Positions 25,092 to 32,364 of a stretch of 39,513 nucleotides of DNA are shown piece after piece. Within the stretch, counting starts at the first letter, position 1; the number at the start of each line of letters is the position of its first letter. The notes beneath the pieces are model-generated. The model was not told the DNA's origin. It searched no databases and was given only the letters and a program-made list of their open reading frames with translations. Made by a program: the position numbers and the translations under genes. Source of the DNA: Nitrososphaerota archaeon (GTDB lineage: Archaea; Thermoproteota; Nitrososphaeria; Nitrososphaerales; Nitrosopumilaceae); NCBI GenBank assembly GCA_028867675.1, contig JAGWGA010000013.1, positions 1 through 39,513 of the forward strand, read 5' to 3'.

Positions 25092-26345
25092 ATGTCGTAC
25101 ACAAATATTTCCAATATGAATTTTGAAGTCTCAGAAGAGCAAAAAATTTTCCTTGAAAAAATCGATAGAGTTTGTAAATCAATTAGAGATCATGAAACAA
25201 GATGTTATCTAGATGAGAAATTAAACGACAGACTAATTCCTGAATTTGGTGAAATTGGAATGCTTGGATGTCCAATATCTAAAAAATATGGAGGTCTTGG
25301 ATTTGATATTTTGACTTATTTATTTGCAATAGAACGAATTGGACGAGAAGGAAATTCACCGCGTACATTTTTTTCTGCACATATATCCATTGGTCAAATG
25401 GTTATACAAAACTGGGGAAATGAGGAGCAAAAAAAGAAGTATCTTCCAAATACTACAAATGGAAATAGCATAATGGGTTTTGCACTAACTGAACCAGATG
25501 CTGGAAGTGATCCTGGAAAGATCTCAACAAAATTTGAAGAACGTGGAGATAACTATGTTCTCAATGGCATAAAACATTGGGTTGGAAACGGTACATTTGC
25601 TAAAGTTATAACAACATATGCACGAGGACCTGACGGAAAGATTTCTGCATTTATTGTAGATACAAACTCAAAGGGTTTTCAAGCTGAAGAGATGCACAAT
25701 AAAATGGGACTGCTTACAATAAAAAATGCAGAGATTACTTTTGAAAATTGTATTGTTCCAAAACAAAATCTTCTTGGAAAACTTGGAAATGGTTTGAGTA
25801 TTGCATATAGCGCAATTATAGATGGAAGATTGAGTGTGGCAGCAGGTGCAGTGGGAGTTATGAAAGACTGCCTTGATGAATCAATAAGATATTCACAAAA
25901 AAGAGAACAGCACGGCTCAGTCCTTGCAAAAAAACAATTGATTCAAGAACATATTGCCACAATGATTGTAAATATAGAAAGTTCTAGATGGCTAGTATAT
26001 CGAGCAGGATTTGCAAGGCAAAAACTCCAAGATTATGTGGAAAACCTAAAAGAAAACAATCCAGACTGGCTATCTTTACTCGATAGAGAAAACAAGGAAT
26101 ATTCTGCTCTACGAAATAGAGCAGACAGGCTTGCCGCTATAGCAAAACTTCATGCAACAAATGCTGCATTTGATTGTGCAAATAGAGCAGTTCAGGTCTT
26201 TGGCTCATACGGGTATCAGAAAACAAGCAGAGTGGCAAGACACTTTCTTGATTCTAGAGCAATTGTAATCTATGAAGGAGCAAACGAAGTGCTCAAACTC
26301 AAAATCGCATCACTTGAAATGGGTGACAAGTATGACGCATACTAG
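25092..26345 (+). CDS. Acyl-CoA dehydrogenase
   Basis: The 417-residue flavoprotein oxidises an acyl-CoA at the alpha-beta position, passing electrons to ETF or a similar carrier. It has FALTEPDAGSD, KHWVGNG, DGRLSVAAGAVGV and QVFGSYGYQ. The catalytic base is Glu in YEGANEVLK (about E395). An insert of about 20 residues (LKENNPDWLSLLDRENK) lengthens the C-terminal helical domain. The chain length of the substrate is not clear. Its 3' end overlaps the convergent aminotransferase by four bases, and no partner ETF is in the window. Confidence 0.93.
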   Translation: MSYTNISNMNFEVSEEQKIFLEKIDRVCKSIRDHETRCYLDEKLNDRLIPEFGEIGMLGCPISKKYGGLGFDILTYLFAIERIGREGNSPRTFFSAHISIGQMVIQNWGNEEQKKKYLPNTTNGNSIMGFALTEPDAGSDPGKISTKFEERGDNYVLNGIKHWVGNGTFAKVITTYARGPDGKISAFIVDTNSKGFQAEEMHNKMGLLTIKNAEITFENCIVPKQNLLGKLGNGLSIAYSAIIDGRLSVAAGAVGVMKDCLDESIRYSQKREQHGSVLAKKQLIQEHIATMIVNIESSRWLVYRAGFARQKLQDYVENLKENNPDWLSLLDRENKEYSALRNRADRLAAIAKLHATNAAFDCANRAVQVFGSYGYQKTSRVARHFLDSRAIVIYEGANEVLKLKIASLEMGDKYDAY

Positions 26346-27568
26346 CTTTTCATCAAAACTTTGTGCATTATATCTAGACCTTCATGTATCTGATCTTTTG
26401 TAATTATTAGTGGAGGTATAATCCTCATTGATTTTTGACCTGCTCCCAAAGTTAACAATCCATGTTTGAATAACTCTGTAAGTTTTTTGTCACGACGTGC
26501 TGTTGTATCAAATTCAACTCCTACCATCAAACCTAATCCTCTGACATCTATTACTCCTTTTTTTCCAATCATTTCTTCCAAACCTTTTTTCAGTATACGA
26601 CCCATCTTTGTTGCATTATCTAATAATTTATCTCGCTTTATTACCTGTATAACCCGTGATCCAACTGCCATGTCTATTCTGTTTCCTCCACCCCATGTAC
26701 TTGATAACACTGATCTTTGTCCTGGATCAAATTTCTTGTTATATGCAGTAGCTCCTATTTGTAATGCCTTTGCAGTACTCATGATATCTGGTTTAATTCC
26801 GTAATGCTCAAAGGCCCACCACTTGCCAGTGTGCCCTATTCCAGATTGGACCTCATCCAAGATTAATGGAACCCCATACCTTGTAGCAAACTTTCTAAGA
26901 TTTGAGATGAATTTCTTACTTGCAACATTGTACCCTCCTTCTCCTTGGATTATTTCAGTTAGAATAAATGCAATTTTATTTTCTTTTAATAAATTCTCGG
27001 CAGCATCAATTTCTGGATCATCGTCTTTTATACAAAATTTGATTCTCTTTGATGGAAATTCTGGAAAGTTGTACTTTTGAACAGGTCTGCTATATGTAAA
27101 ACTAAGAGCCCCTAATGTTCTTCCATGAAATGCACCAGTACAAGAAATTCCGGGGAGTGGACCTCGTTTTCTATATGCAATCTTGATTGCATTTTCAACC
27201 GCTTCAGCACCGCTGTTGATAAAAAATGTCTTAAAACCACTAGGTAGTATAGTTGAAATGTTTTCTGCAAGGTCGGCATGTTCTTGACAGTAAAAATCCT
27301 GTCCTGCTATCTTGTATGTTCCATTTGATGAATATGCAGCAAGTATTTCTATTATATCTTGATGCGAATATCCTAAAGGACAAGCACCAATGTTGGATGT
27401 AAAATCAAGGTACTTGTTACCATCAATATCTTCTATGATGCAATTGTGTCCGTGTGATACAACAAGTGAATACATGAATGTTGAATCATATGCATGTTTT
27501 TTCATAGTATCAATAACACGCATGGCTTTTGGCCCAGGTATCTTGTCTTTGGTTTCTATCTTCTCCAT
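26342..27568 (-). CDS. Class III aminotransferase (4-aminobutyrate / acetylornithine type)
   Basis: The 408-residue PLP enzyme has INSGAEAVENAIKIA (cofactor phosphate), GAFHGRTLGALS, EIIQGEGGY, LDEVQSGIGHTGKWWAFE, and the Schiff-base lysine in STAKALQIGA at about residue 270. The overall pattern is nearer to 4-aminobutyrate or beta-alanine transaminases than to HemL. Its real amino donor is not clear. It is a single gene with ATG start at 27568 and an AT-rich promoter (about 27585). It is convergent with the acyl-CoA dehydrogenase, so the two are not an operon. Confidence 0.9.
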   Translation of the reverse strand: MEKIETKDKIPGPKAMRVIDTMKKHAYDSTFMYSLVVSHGHNCIIEDIDGNKYLDFTSNIGACPLGYSHQDIIEILAAYSSNGTYKIAGQDFYCQEHADLAENISTILPSGFKTFFINSGAEAVENAIKIAYRKRGPLPGISCTGAFHGRTLGALSFTYSRPVQKYNFPEFPSKRIKFCIKDDDPEIDAAENLLKENKIAFILTEIIQGEGGYNVASKKFISNLRKFATRYGVPLILDEVQSGIGHTGKWWAFEHYGIKPDIMSTAKALQIGATAYNKKFDPGQRSVLSSTWGGGNRIDMAVGSRVIQVIKRDKLLDNATKMGRILKKGLEEMIGKKGVIDVRGLGLMVGVEFDTTARRDKKLTELFKHGLLTLGAGQKSMRIIPPLIITKDQIHEGLDIMHKVLMKS

Positions 27569-27676
27569 CTTTCTACTGGGGTATAGTAAAATTTTCTAAT
27601 AAACACTGGCATGGATAGTCATGGGTGAAAATCATAGAGGATTTGATGAGCCAAATCGTAAACAAAGACAAAGAAG

Positions 27677-27696
27677 AGAGAAAAAGAAAAGAAAGG
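27677..27696 (-). terminator. T-rich terminator of tRNA-Leu
   Basis: Directly after the tRNA 3' end the minus strand has T runs broken by single C bases (TTTCTTTTCTTTTTCTCTC). This pattern fits archaeal oligo-T termination. Confidence 0.5.
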
Positions 27697-27795
27697 TGCA
27701 GAGAGTGGGATTTGAACCCACGAACCCCTAAGGGAAGGGATGTCTTATAGAAGATCTTGAGTCCCTCTCGGTTGACCGGGCTTCGGTATCTCTGC
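27697..27795 (-). tRNA. tRNA-Leu(CAA) with a 14-nt intron
   Basis: Read on the minus strand: acceptor stem GCAGAGA...TCTCTGC with discriminator A; a weak D arm containing GGTCAA; anticodon stem AGGGA/TCCCT with loop C-T-CAA-G-A; a long variable arm with CCCT-TA-GGGG (type II); T arm GTGGG-TTCAAAT-CCCAC. The anticodon arm is interrupted after G37 by a 14-base intron. Spliced length is 85. CC follows the discriminator in the DNA, then a T-rich run. AATATATAAC at 27816-27825 is the promoter. Confidence 0.92.
27742..27755 (-). other. tRNA-Leu intron (canonical 37/38 position)
   Basis: On the minus strand ATCTTCTATAAGAC interrupts the anticodon loop, restoring loop CTCAAGA when removed. TCTT/AAGA can pair inside it, giving a short bulge-helix-bulge-like structure. 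Because A flanks both ends, the exact cut sites are ambiguous by one base. Confidence 0.8.
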
Positions 27796-27815
27796 AACGA
27801 GAGATCCCTTTACTG

Positions 27816-27825
27816 AATATATAAC
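27816..27825 (-). promoter_or_regulatory. TATA box of tRNA-Leu
   Basis: AATATATAAC on the + strand (GTTATATATT on the coding strand) is about 25 bases before the tRNA 5' end. Confidence 0.55.
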
Positions 27826-27859
27826 TGAAACCGTACTTGCCTTGATTTTCTGAATGCTT

Positions 27860-28138
27860 TTACTGTTCGCTTATAATTTTCTCTGACATGGCAGGCATGG
27901 TATAGAAAAACTCATCTTCAAAACCAAAGTCCTGTTTTCCAGTCTTTCTTAATGCTTCAAAATATCTCATACAGTTTGTGTAAAACTCGTTTGATGTGGG
28001 TTGACTTGTTGTCTGCATGTATGATGGTTGAAAAAATAAGGTTTGTACACCGATGTAAGAAATTTTAGACTCTGTTATTTCCTTTTTTTTATTAATTATC
28101 CATCTAGCATATTCAGAGATTTGATAGGCCATGGACAA
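27860..28138 (-). CDS. Conserved hypothetical protein downstream of peroxiredoxin
   Basis: A 92-residue ORF (start TTG 28138, or ATG 28132 giving MAYQISEYARWIINKKKE). It has no signal or membrane segment. Aromatic residues are frequent (FFQPSYMQ, EFYTNCMRYFEALRK, FEDEFFYTMP). It overlaps the end of the peroxiredoxin gene by 20-26 bases in another frame, so it is translated from the same message. No family is recognised. Confidence 0.7.
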   Translation of the reverse strand: MSMAYQISEYARWIINKKKEITESKISYIGVQTLFFQPSYMQTTSQPTSNEFYTNCMRYFEALRKTGKQDFGFEDEFFYTMPAMSEKIISEQ

Positions 28139-28550
28139 ATTCTATATGATTTGATGCTCCCATTCCTTCTACAATCTTCTCAATTTTACCATCTAATCCA
28201 ATTAGGTACGTGATTCGTCTAGTGTACATTCCAAGAGCCCCTTTTGCATCATATAGTGAAGCCACTTTTTTTCCAAGATCTGAGAGTATCTTAAAGGGGA
28301 GTTTATGTTTTTGACAAAAGTCTACATGTGATTCTATGGAATCTTGGTTTATTCCAAAAACTTCATAGTCATTTGATACTTTGGGATAATAATCTCTGAT
28401 GCCAATTACTTCAGCAGTACAGCCTGGAGTATTATCTTTAACGTAGAAAAAAAGTACTATCTTTTTCTTTCCAAAATAAGAAGAGAGTTTTATATTCTCA
28501 CTAGTGTTTGATTTGAGTTCAAAGTCTGGCGCAAGGTCTCCAACTTTCAT
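28113..28550 (-). CDS. bcp: Peroxiredoxin (Bcp/PrxQ-like)
   Basis: A thiol peroxidase of the AhpC/TSA fold, 145 residues. It has the N-terminal VGDLAPDFELKS, the active-site segment DNTPGCTAE with peroxidatic Cys about C44, GINQDSIESHVDFCQKH (a further Cys near residue 80 that could resolve the disulfide), and FKILSDLGKKVASLYDA. The five-residue-apart resolving Cys seen in some PrxQ proteins is absent, as Val/Ile are there. It removes peroxides in the cytosol. It lies 49 bases downstream of sufC on the same strand, so sharing of a transcript is possible. Confidence 0.92.
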   Translation of the reverse strand: MKVGDLAPDFELKSNTSENIKLSSYFGKKKIVLFFYVKDNTPGCTAEVIGIRDYYPKVSNDYEVFGINQDSIESHVDFCQKHKLPFKILSDLGKKVASLYDAKGALGMYTRRITYLIGLDGKIEKIVEGMGASNHIEFVHGLSNL

Positions 28551-28599
28551 GATATGCTTTTAGAATTATTCTCTGATATAGTTGTTGTAAGAAATTTTT

Positions 28600-29376
28600 C
28601 TATCCTGTAGTTTCTTGTATTCCAAGCCATGCATAGCCTTTTTGTTCCAATTCATCAGCAAGCTCCTTTGGACCTTCTTTTATCATCTTTCCTTGTGCCA
28701 TAACATGGACAAAGTCAAGCTTGTCTAGGAATTTTAGAATTCTTGCATAGTGGGTGATTACTATGACAGTTGCATCTTTTCTTGAAACTGCGCTGATGGC
28801 CTTTGCCACTGCTTGTACTGCATCAATATCTAGACCTGAATCTGGTTCGTCAAGAATTGATATTCTTGGTTGTAGTACTGCCATCTGCAAAACCTCTGAT
28901 CTTTTCTTTTCTCCACCTGAAAATCCTTCATTGAGATATCTTGACAAGAAATCGTGCTTTAGTCCTACTTCATCAAGATTTTTCTTGAGATAATTTTGAA
29001 ACTCTCTAACTGTAAGAAAGACCTCTCTTTTTTCATCTGCAAGTGATTTGCTTAGTGCATTGTATGCAGTTCTTAGAAAATGTGAATACCCGACACCTGA
29101 TACTTCAGTAGGATATTGAAATGCCAAAAACAATCCTTTCTTTGCTCGTTCATCAGGAGAAAGGCCAAGGATGCTTTCGCCATCTAATAAAATATCTCCT
29201 TTTGTAACTTCATACTTTGGATGACCTAAAATTGTATATGATAAAGTGCTTTTTCCAGATCCGTTTGGACCCATTATGGCATGAACCTCTCCTGGACCTG
29301 TCTTGAGATTTACTCCTTTGAGAATTTCTTTACCGTCCCTTTGTACATGGAGGTCTTTAATCTCAAGTATTGCCAT
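28600..29376 (-). CDS. sufC: Fe-S cluster assembly ATPase SufC
   Basis: SufC is the ABC-type ATPase of the SufBC2D complex. The 258-residue protein has Walker A GPNGSGKS (residues 36-43), a Q-loop FLAFQYPTEVSGV, the SufC-type signature NEGFSGGEKKR, Walker B ISILDEPDSGLDIDA, and the H-loop ITHY. No membrane domain is encoded next to it. It is about 23 kb away from sufB and in the opposite direction, but the two upstream regions share a pair of dyads (29419-29455 and 6040-6079), suggesting joint control. An ATTATATATCC-type TATA lies before the ATG. Confidence 0.97.
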   Translation of the reverse strand: MAILEIKDLHVQRDGKEILKGVNLKTGPGEVHAIMGPNGSGKSTLSYTILGHPKYEVTKGDILLDGESILGLSPDERAKKGLFLAFQYPTEVSGVGYSHFLRTAYNALSKSLADEKREVFLTVREFQNYLKKNLDEVGLKHDFLSRYLNEGFSGGEKKRSEVLQMAVLQPRISILDEPDSGLDIDAVQAVAKAISAVSRKDATVIVITHYARILKFLDKLDFVHVMAQGKMIKEGPKELADELEQKGYAWLGIQETTG

Positions 29377-29418
29377 TATACCTACAAGATGATTTTGGAT
29401 ATATAATCTAACAAAAAA

Positions 29419-29432
29419 TTAGCGTTAGCTAA
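29419..29432. promoter_or_regulatory. Dyad 2 (TTAG-N6-CTAA) upstream of sufC
   Basis: On the gene strand it reads TTAGCTAACGCTAA and lies next to dyad 1 and before the TATA box. It matches the sufB copy in 11 of 14 positions. Confidence 0.5.
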
Positions 29433-29437
29433 TTCTG

Positions 29438-29455
29438 ATTCTAGAAATTTAGAAT
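29438..29455. promoter_or_regulatory. Dyad 1 (ATTCTA-N6-TAGAAT) upstream of sufC
   Basis: The same perfect arms and 6-base spacer as before sufB; on the + strand the flanks TTCTG before and A after are also shared. It lies about 62-79 bases before the sufC ATG. Confidence 0.55.
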
Positions 29456-29511
29456 AATAACACTAGGCATACTTTCTAAAACTGTCAGGCTGATGGTACC
29501 ACAATTCCAGT

Positions 29512-29539
29512 TTACCATTTTCGTTTATGGGAATGGTAA
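29512..29539. repeat. Inverted repeat TTACCATT-N12-AATGGTAA
   Basis: Perfect 8-base arms with a 12-base spacer, about 35 bases before the start of the membrane-protein gene at 29575. It could be an operator or a hairpin; nothing decides between them. Confidence 0.35.
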
Positions 29540-29574
29540 CTATGTAATTAAATACCAAACACTATTCATGAGTG

Positions 29575-29985
29575 ATGAAAAAATCTGCATCGCAATTGAT
29601 ATTGATTATAACAATTCTTGCCCTCTCAAATAGTGGAATCTATTTTGTTACTGCTTATTCACAAATGAATGAATCTTCTGACGATTCAAGCAAAATCCAG
29701 ACAATGGTCTTTGCAACAGCTGCGATATCTTATCTTCCACTTGGAATATGGATGGTAAAGAACAGATTCCATAGTAGAGCACCATATGTTATTACAAGTT
29801 TGATCTCATTGGCGCTAATTGGACTCTATATTGCATCAAGGACAATATCTCTTCCTATAGTTGGAATACAGCAAGATATTGGTGTGATTGATATGGTTGC
29901 CAAAATCACTCAGGGCTCAATCATTGTAATGTCTGTTATATTGATACTGAAATGGAATAAAGAAAAGATCAAACTTACACAATAA
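29575..29985 (+). CDS. Four-helix membrane protein
   Basis: A 136-residue protein with four predicted membrane helices (about residues 8-27, 42-59, 73-92, 107-127) and a basic C-terminus. A loop rich in Ser/Asp (MNESSDDSSK) follows the first helix, which might also be a signal anchor. No family is recognised. The ATG 29575 is preferred; a GTG three bases before (29572) is in frame. ATGTAATTAAATACC about 25 bases upstream is a TATA-like element. It is convergent with the winged-helix gene. Confidence 0.7.
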   Translation: MKKSASQLILIITILALSNSGIYFVTAYSQMNESSDDSSKIQTMVFATAAISYLPLGIWMVKNRFHSRAPYVITSLISLALIGLYIASRTISLPIVGIQQDIGVIDMVAKITQGSIIVMSVILILKWNKEKIKLTQ

Positions 29986-29989
29986 TATT

Positions 29990-30331
29990 TTACTTTTCTG
30001 AGAATTTTTCCCAGAGTCTTTGAATCTTTTGATCCATTGTAAATTTTTCAATTTTACAAGTGATTTCACCATCTTTGAATTTGATATCTATGCCTGAAAC
30101 TAGACTTTTGTAGTAACTCTCGTCAAGACCTTCAAGGGTTCGGACAACTTTAGTCTTTTTTACCAGTCCAAGATTTTCCAAGTTTTTTATCTTTCTATAT
30201 GTGGTAGAATTTGGAATTCCTAGATTATTTGATATCTCTTGCGCACTCATCTCATTTTTTGACAATGTAGAAAGAATTTTTCTGCTATATTCATCCCCCA
30301 AAATGGATAAAATTTCATCATCGTCTGTCAT
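29990..30331 (-). CDS. Winged-helix transcriptional regulator
   Basis: A 113-residue protein with an ArsR/TrmB-like winged helix: ILGDEYSRKILSTLSKNEMSAQEISNNLGIPNSTTYRKIKNLENLGLVKK, then a wing (TKVVRTLEGLDESYY). The C-terminus is a short beta/alpha tail (IDIKFKDGEITCKIEKF) that could dimerise. It ends in DQKIQRLWEKFSEK. Its ATG is two bases after the stop of the upstream membrane-protein gene, so the pair is co-transcribed. Such regulator plus small membrane protein pairs are common in archaea. Its target is unknown. Confidence 0.88.
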   Translation of the reverse strand: MTDDDEILSILGDEYSRKILSTLSKNEMSAQEISNNLGIPNSTTYRKIKNLENLGLVKKTKVVRTLEGLDESYYKSLVSGIDIKFKDGEITCKIEKFTMDQKIQRLWEKFSEK

Positions 30332-30333
30332 TT

Positions 30334-30606
30334 TCAGCTTTTCTTGACTGCAATAATCAATACAACAAATCCAGCTATCTCAAAGCCTTCTTCGATTATT
30401 TTTTGGAGATTCTCGTTTTGAAGAAACGCAAGAGCATACTCCATGACTGTTTCTCCAAGAACTAGAAGTGTGAAGCCTATTACAAGAAGAATCATTGGTT
30501 GATATTTTGTTCTCTTGAATGCCTTGGCTGCAAAGAATACTAGTAAAAATCCTACAATCAAATGTGCGGCAAGGAGAATATATTCGGTTATACCTGATTC
30601 TTCCAT
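30334..30606 (-). CDS. Three-helix membrane protein paired with winged-helix regulator (DUF7521-like)
   Basis: A 90-residue protein with three membrane helices (about residues 8-26, 38-56, 72-88) and a short basic loop (KAFKRTKYQP). It precedes the winged-helix gene by two bases. The size, helix pattern and regulator partner resemble the archaeal DUF7521 family, but this was not tested. It may be a membrane sensor or anti-regulator for its partner; that is inference. Confidence 0.75.
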   Translation of the reverse strand: MEESGITEYILLAAHLIVGFLLVFFAAKAFKRTKYQPMILLVIGFTLLVLGETVMEYALAFLQNENLQKIIEEGFEIAGFVVLIIAVKKS

Positions 30607-30648
30607 TCTACATCAATTTTACAAATTTACTATCTTATAGTCTTGGTG

Positions 30649-31206
30649 TTAATCTTCGCCTAATTCTTTGTCTACTTTGTCTCTGAGTGATTTGTAATTG
30701 GAAAATCTCTTATTCCAATGTGAAAAGAACTTGTATTCCTTAATTGCAACAATCAACAGAATTATTGCAAATATTATTGAAATTACGATAAAGACTCTCA
30801 ATCCTAATAATATCGGTGCAGTATGCTGACGAGCTCCTGACTGCATCATCATGGGTAATTCTCTAATTACTGTGCCATTTTGATCAACTAGTTGGAGATG
30901 CATTCCGGAAATACTGTGTGTACCTGTAAAATTTGGCCCACCCTGTCCTTGAAATCCTTGACCACCTTGTTGATATTCTAAATGTCTTATGTTGTAGTCT
31001 GGATGTCCAAGCAAAACTCCTCCTAATACCACTGCGACAGGTCCAAAAAATAATGCACTTGCAATAAATATCAAAAATAAACGTCTTGAACTGTTAGTGT
31101 GAGCTAAAAGTTCATCTAAGATTTTTAAAATATTCTCAGATTCTTTTTTATCGTCTTTATCTTCAGGTATGTCTTTTTCAGGATAATTGTTTTCAGGCTC
31201 TGACAT
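30649..31206 (-). CDS. Two-helix membrane protein with Gly/Gln-rich external loop
   Basis: A 185-residue protein. An acidic N-terminal part (PEKDIPEDKDDKKESEN) is cytosolic, followed by a membrane helix near residues 44-66. An external loop of about 65 residues contains GGQGFQGQGGPNF and an NFTGT glycosylation sequon. A second helix lies at about 132-156, then a basic tail. The Gly/Gln stretch is nearly the same at the DNA level as the repeats in the exoprotein gene at 35703, hinting at exchange or common selection. The gene is downstream of the winged-helix gene at 31244-31576 with a 37-base gap. Confidence 0.75.
   Translation of the reverse strand: MSEPENNYPEKDIPEDKDDKKESENILKILDELLAHTNSSRRLFLIFIASALFFGPVAVVLGGVLLGHPDYNIRHLEYQQGGQGFQGQGGPNFTGTHSISGMHLQLVDQNGTVIRELPMMMQSGARQHTAPILLGLRVFIVISIIFAIILLIVAIKEYKFFSHWNKRFSNYKSLRDKVDKELGED
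30938..30963 (-). repeat. GGQGFQG-encoding segment shared with 35703-35794
   Basis: On the minus strand this 26-base stretch differs at only a few positions from the repeat unit of the exoprotein gene. It encodes GQGFQGQGG. Confidence 0.6.
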
Positions 31207-31243
31207 CTACTAGATCTCTCCTGTTTGGATTAAAAATGCTTCG

Positions 31244-31576
31244 CTAACTTTGTTCTTCATCATGTTTCTCCTTCCTAGGGAAAATATCTTCATATGGTTC
31301 TAAAATTAATTTGCAAAACTCTCTTCCCTTCTGAGTAACTCCGTATTTTATTATCTTCTTGTTTCCCCATGCTTGCTCTGTTCTCTTTATGAAACCTTTT
31401 TTCTCAAGACTTTCAAGTATGTCCTTATGTTTCATTAAATTCAAGCCACAATAGCTAAGAAGTGATGTCTGATTGAGATCACCAAATTCTGTTAATTTTA
31501 AAATTATATCTTTTCGTATGTAAATTCTATCTCTATATTCGTGTGACAAGTAATAGTGTGATGCAGTCCAAGTCAA
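31244..31576 (-). CDS. Winged-helix regulator divergent from the PepSY gene
   Basis: A 110-residue protein with a MarR/PadR-like or PF14947-like winged helix: KLTEFGDLNQTSLLSYCGLNLMKHKDILESLEKKGFIKRTEQ, then the wing KKIIKYGVTQKGREFCKLI, and an acidic/basic tail. The start is uncertain: TTG 31576 is the longest, and a second TTG lies eight codons further in. It faces the secreted PepSY gene across a 128-base region that holds the regulon dyad (31645-31664). Position makes it the best local candidate for the protein that binds these dyads, which is inference. Confidence 0.85.
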   Translation of the reverse strand: MTWTASHYYLSHEYRDRIYIRKDIILKLTEFGDLNQTSLLSYCGLNLMKHKDILESLEKKGFIKRTEQAWGNKKIIKYGVTQKGREFCKLILEPYEDIFPRKEKHDEEQS

Positions 31577-31644
31577 GTATTAAGCTTTATCGAAATTTTA
31601 TTTTTTGAGCACGAAATTAGTGCTAGTACATTTACCTTTCACTA

Positions 31645-31664
31645 ACAATGTTCACTGACAAAGT
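31645..31664. promoter_or_regulatory. Envelope-regulon dyad, copy 1
   Basis: ACAATGTTCACTGACAAAGT, a diverged copy of AC-N2-TGTTC-N2-GAACA-N2-GT. It precedes a TATA-like TTCTTTATTAATTAA and the PepSY gene. The flanking CACTA is shared with copies 2 and 3. Confidence 0.6.
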
Positions 31665-31704
31665 GCCGTAATTCTTTATTAATTAATCACTGATCCCATG
31701 GATC

Positions 31705-32250
31705 ATGAATACACAAGAACTGGTAAGAAACAAAAAGATGCTTGCCCTCATCATCGGTGTGGCAATATTTGCCACAGCAGGAGTGTCGGTAGCATCTGCA
31801 CAAACAGCAGACCCCAGTACTACCGGTCAAACAAATACACCACCACAAATCCAAGGTTCAATTGTATCTGAACAGTTACTTTTGTCTAGTGTAAAGACAG
31901 ATTTCTCCACTGCAGCAACAACTGCAGCAGGCGCAGTAACAAATGGTAAAGTGATAGGTGGAATGTTGACTGAGAAACAAGGATTCCTCGTGTACGCCTT
32001 TAGAGTAATTGACGACAAGAACATGGTTTATTCTGTGATTGTTGATCCAGGAAATGGAAGCGTACTATACACATCACCAGGTCACGCATTTTCAATGGGC
32101 GGCTTTGGAATGGGTCAAGGAGGAATGAGACATGGACACCATATGGGTGGCCAAGGATGGAATAAGCAAACACCATCATCTGGCGGAACAGCATCTCCAT
32201 CAGGTAGTACAAATCCGTCTGACTATACAACCCCAAGTGGATTACAATAG
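31705..32250 (+). CDS. Secreted PepSY-like protein
   Basis: A 181-residue protein with a signal peptide (hydrophobic residues about 12-30, ending VSVASA-QT). A PepSY-like domain lies at about 75-128: GKVIGGMLTEKQGFLVYAFRVID and VIVDPGNGSVLYTS. The low-complexity tail is rich in Gly, Met and His (MGGFGMGQGGMRHGHHMGGQGW), which could bind metal, then a Ser/Thr/Pro tail. PepSY domains are thought to inhibit proteases or act in envelope control. The gene carries a regulon dyad before its TATA box and faces a winged-helix regulator. Confidence 0.82.
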   Translation: MNTQELVRNKKMLALIIGVAIFATAGVSVASAQTADPSTTGQTNTPPQIQGSIVSEQLLLSSVKTDFSTAATTAAGAVTNGKVIGGMLTEKQGFLVYAFRVIDDKNMVYSVIVDPGNGSVLYTSPGHAFSMGGFGMGQGGMRHGHHMGGQGWNKQTPSSGGTASPSGSTNPSDYTTPSGLQ

Positions 32251-32305
32251 TAATCCATTTTTTACTTTTTATTCTTAAACAAAGATCAGAACAAAATCTT
32301 CACTA

Positions 32306-32325
32306 ACAATGTTCTTGAACAAGGT
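32306..32325. promoter_or_regulatory. Envelope-regulon dyad, copy 2
   Basis: ACAATGTTCTTGAACAAGGT, the best-formed copy, with perfect TGTTC/GAACA arms and AC/GT at the ends. A TATA-like ATTGTTTTAAC begins about 5 bases after it; the gene at 32365 is next. Confidence 0.65.
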
Positions 32326-32364
32326 TCGATAATTGTTTTAACTGTATCATTTTGAATAATTAAT

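Noticed and set aside
27622-27732. 36-residue plus-strand ORF MGENHRGFDEPNRKQRQRRE... ending GFEPTNP
   Set aside because: Its C-terminal part is the reverse complement of tRNA-Leu (GFEPTNP is a classic antisense-tRNA reading) and its Lys/Arg run comes from the T-rich tRNA terminator.
27573-27797. 74-residue minus-strand ORF across the tRNA
   Set aside because: It reads through the tRNA-Leu gene itself and its T-rich terminator; it is not a protein gene.
28560-28572. AGAATTATTCT before the peroxiredoxin gene as suf-type operator
   Set aside because: The arms are in the opposite arrangement and without a 6-base spacer, so it is not the same site; possible chance.
29491-29622. Small plus-strand ORF MVPQFQFTIFVYGNG... 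before the membrane-protein gene
   Set aside because: It overlaps the better-supported gene at 29575 in another frame and contains the inverted repeat; no ribosome binding site.
31232-31251. GCTAACTTTGTTCTTCATC as a fifth regulon dyad
   Set aside because: Only the left half matches, the GAACA arm is missing, and most of it is the coding end of the winged-helix gene.
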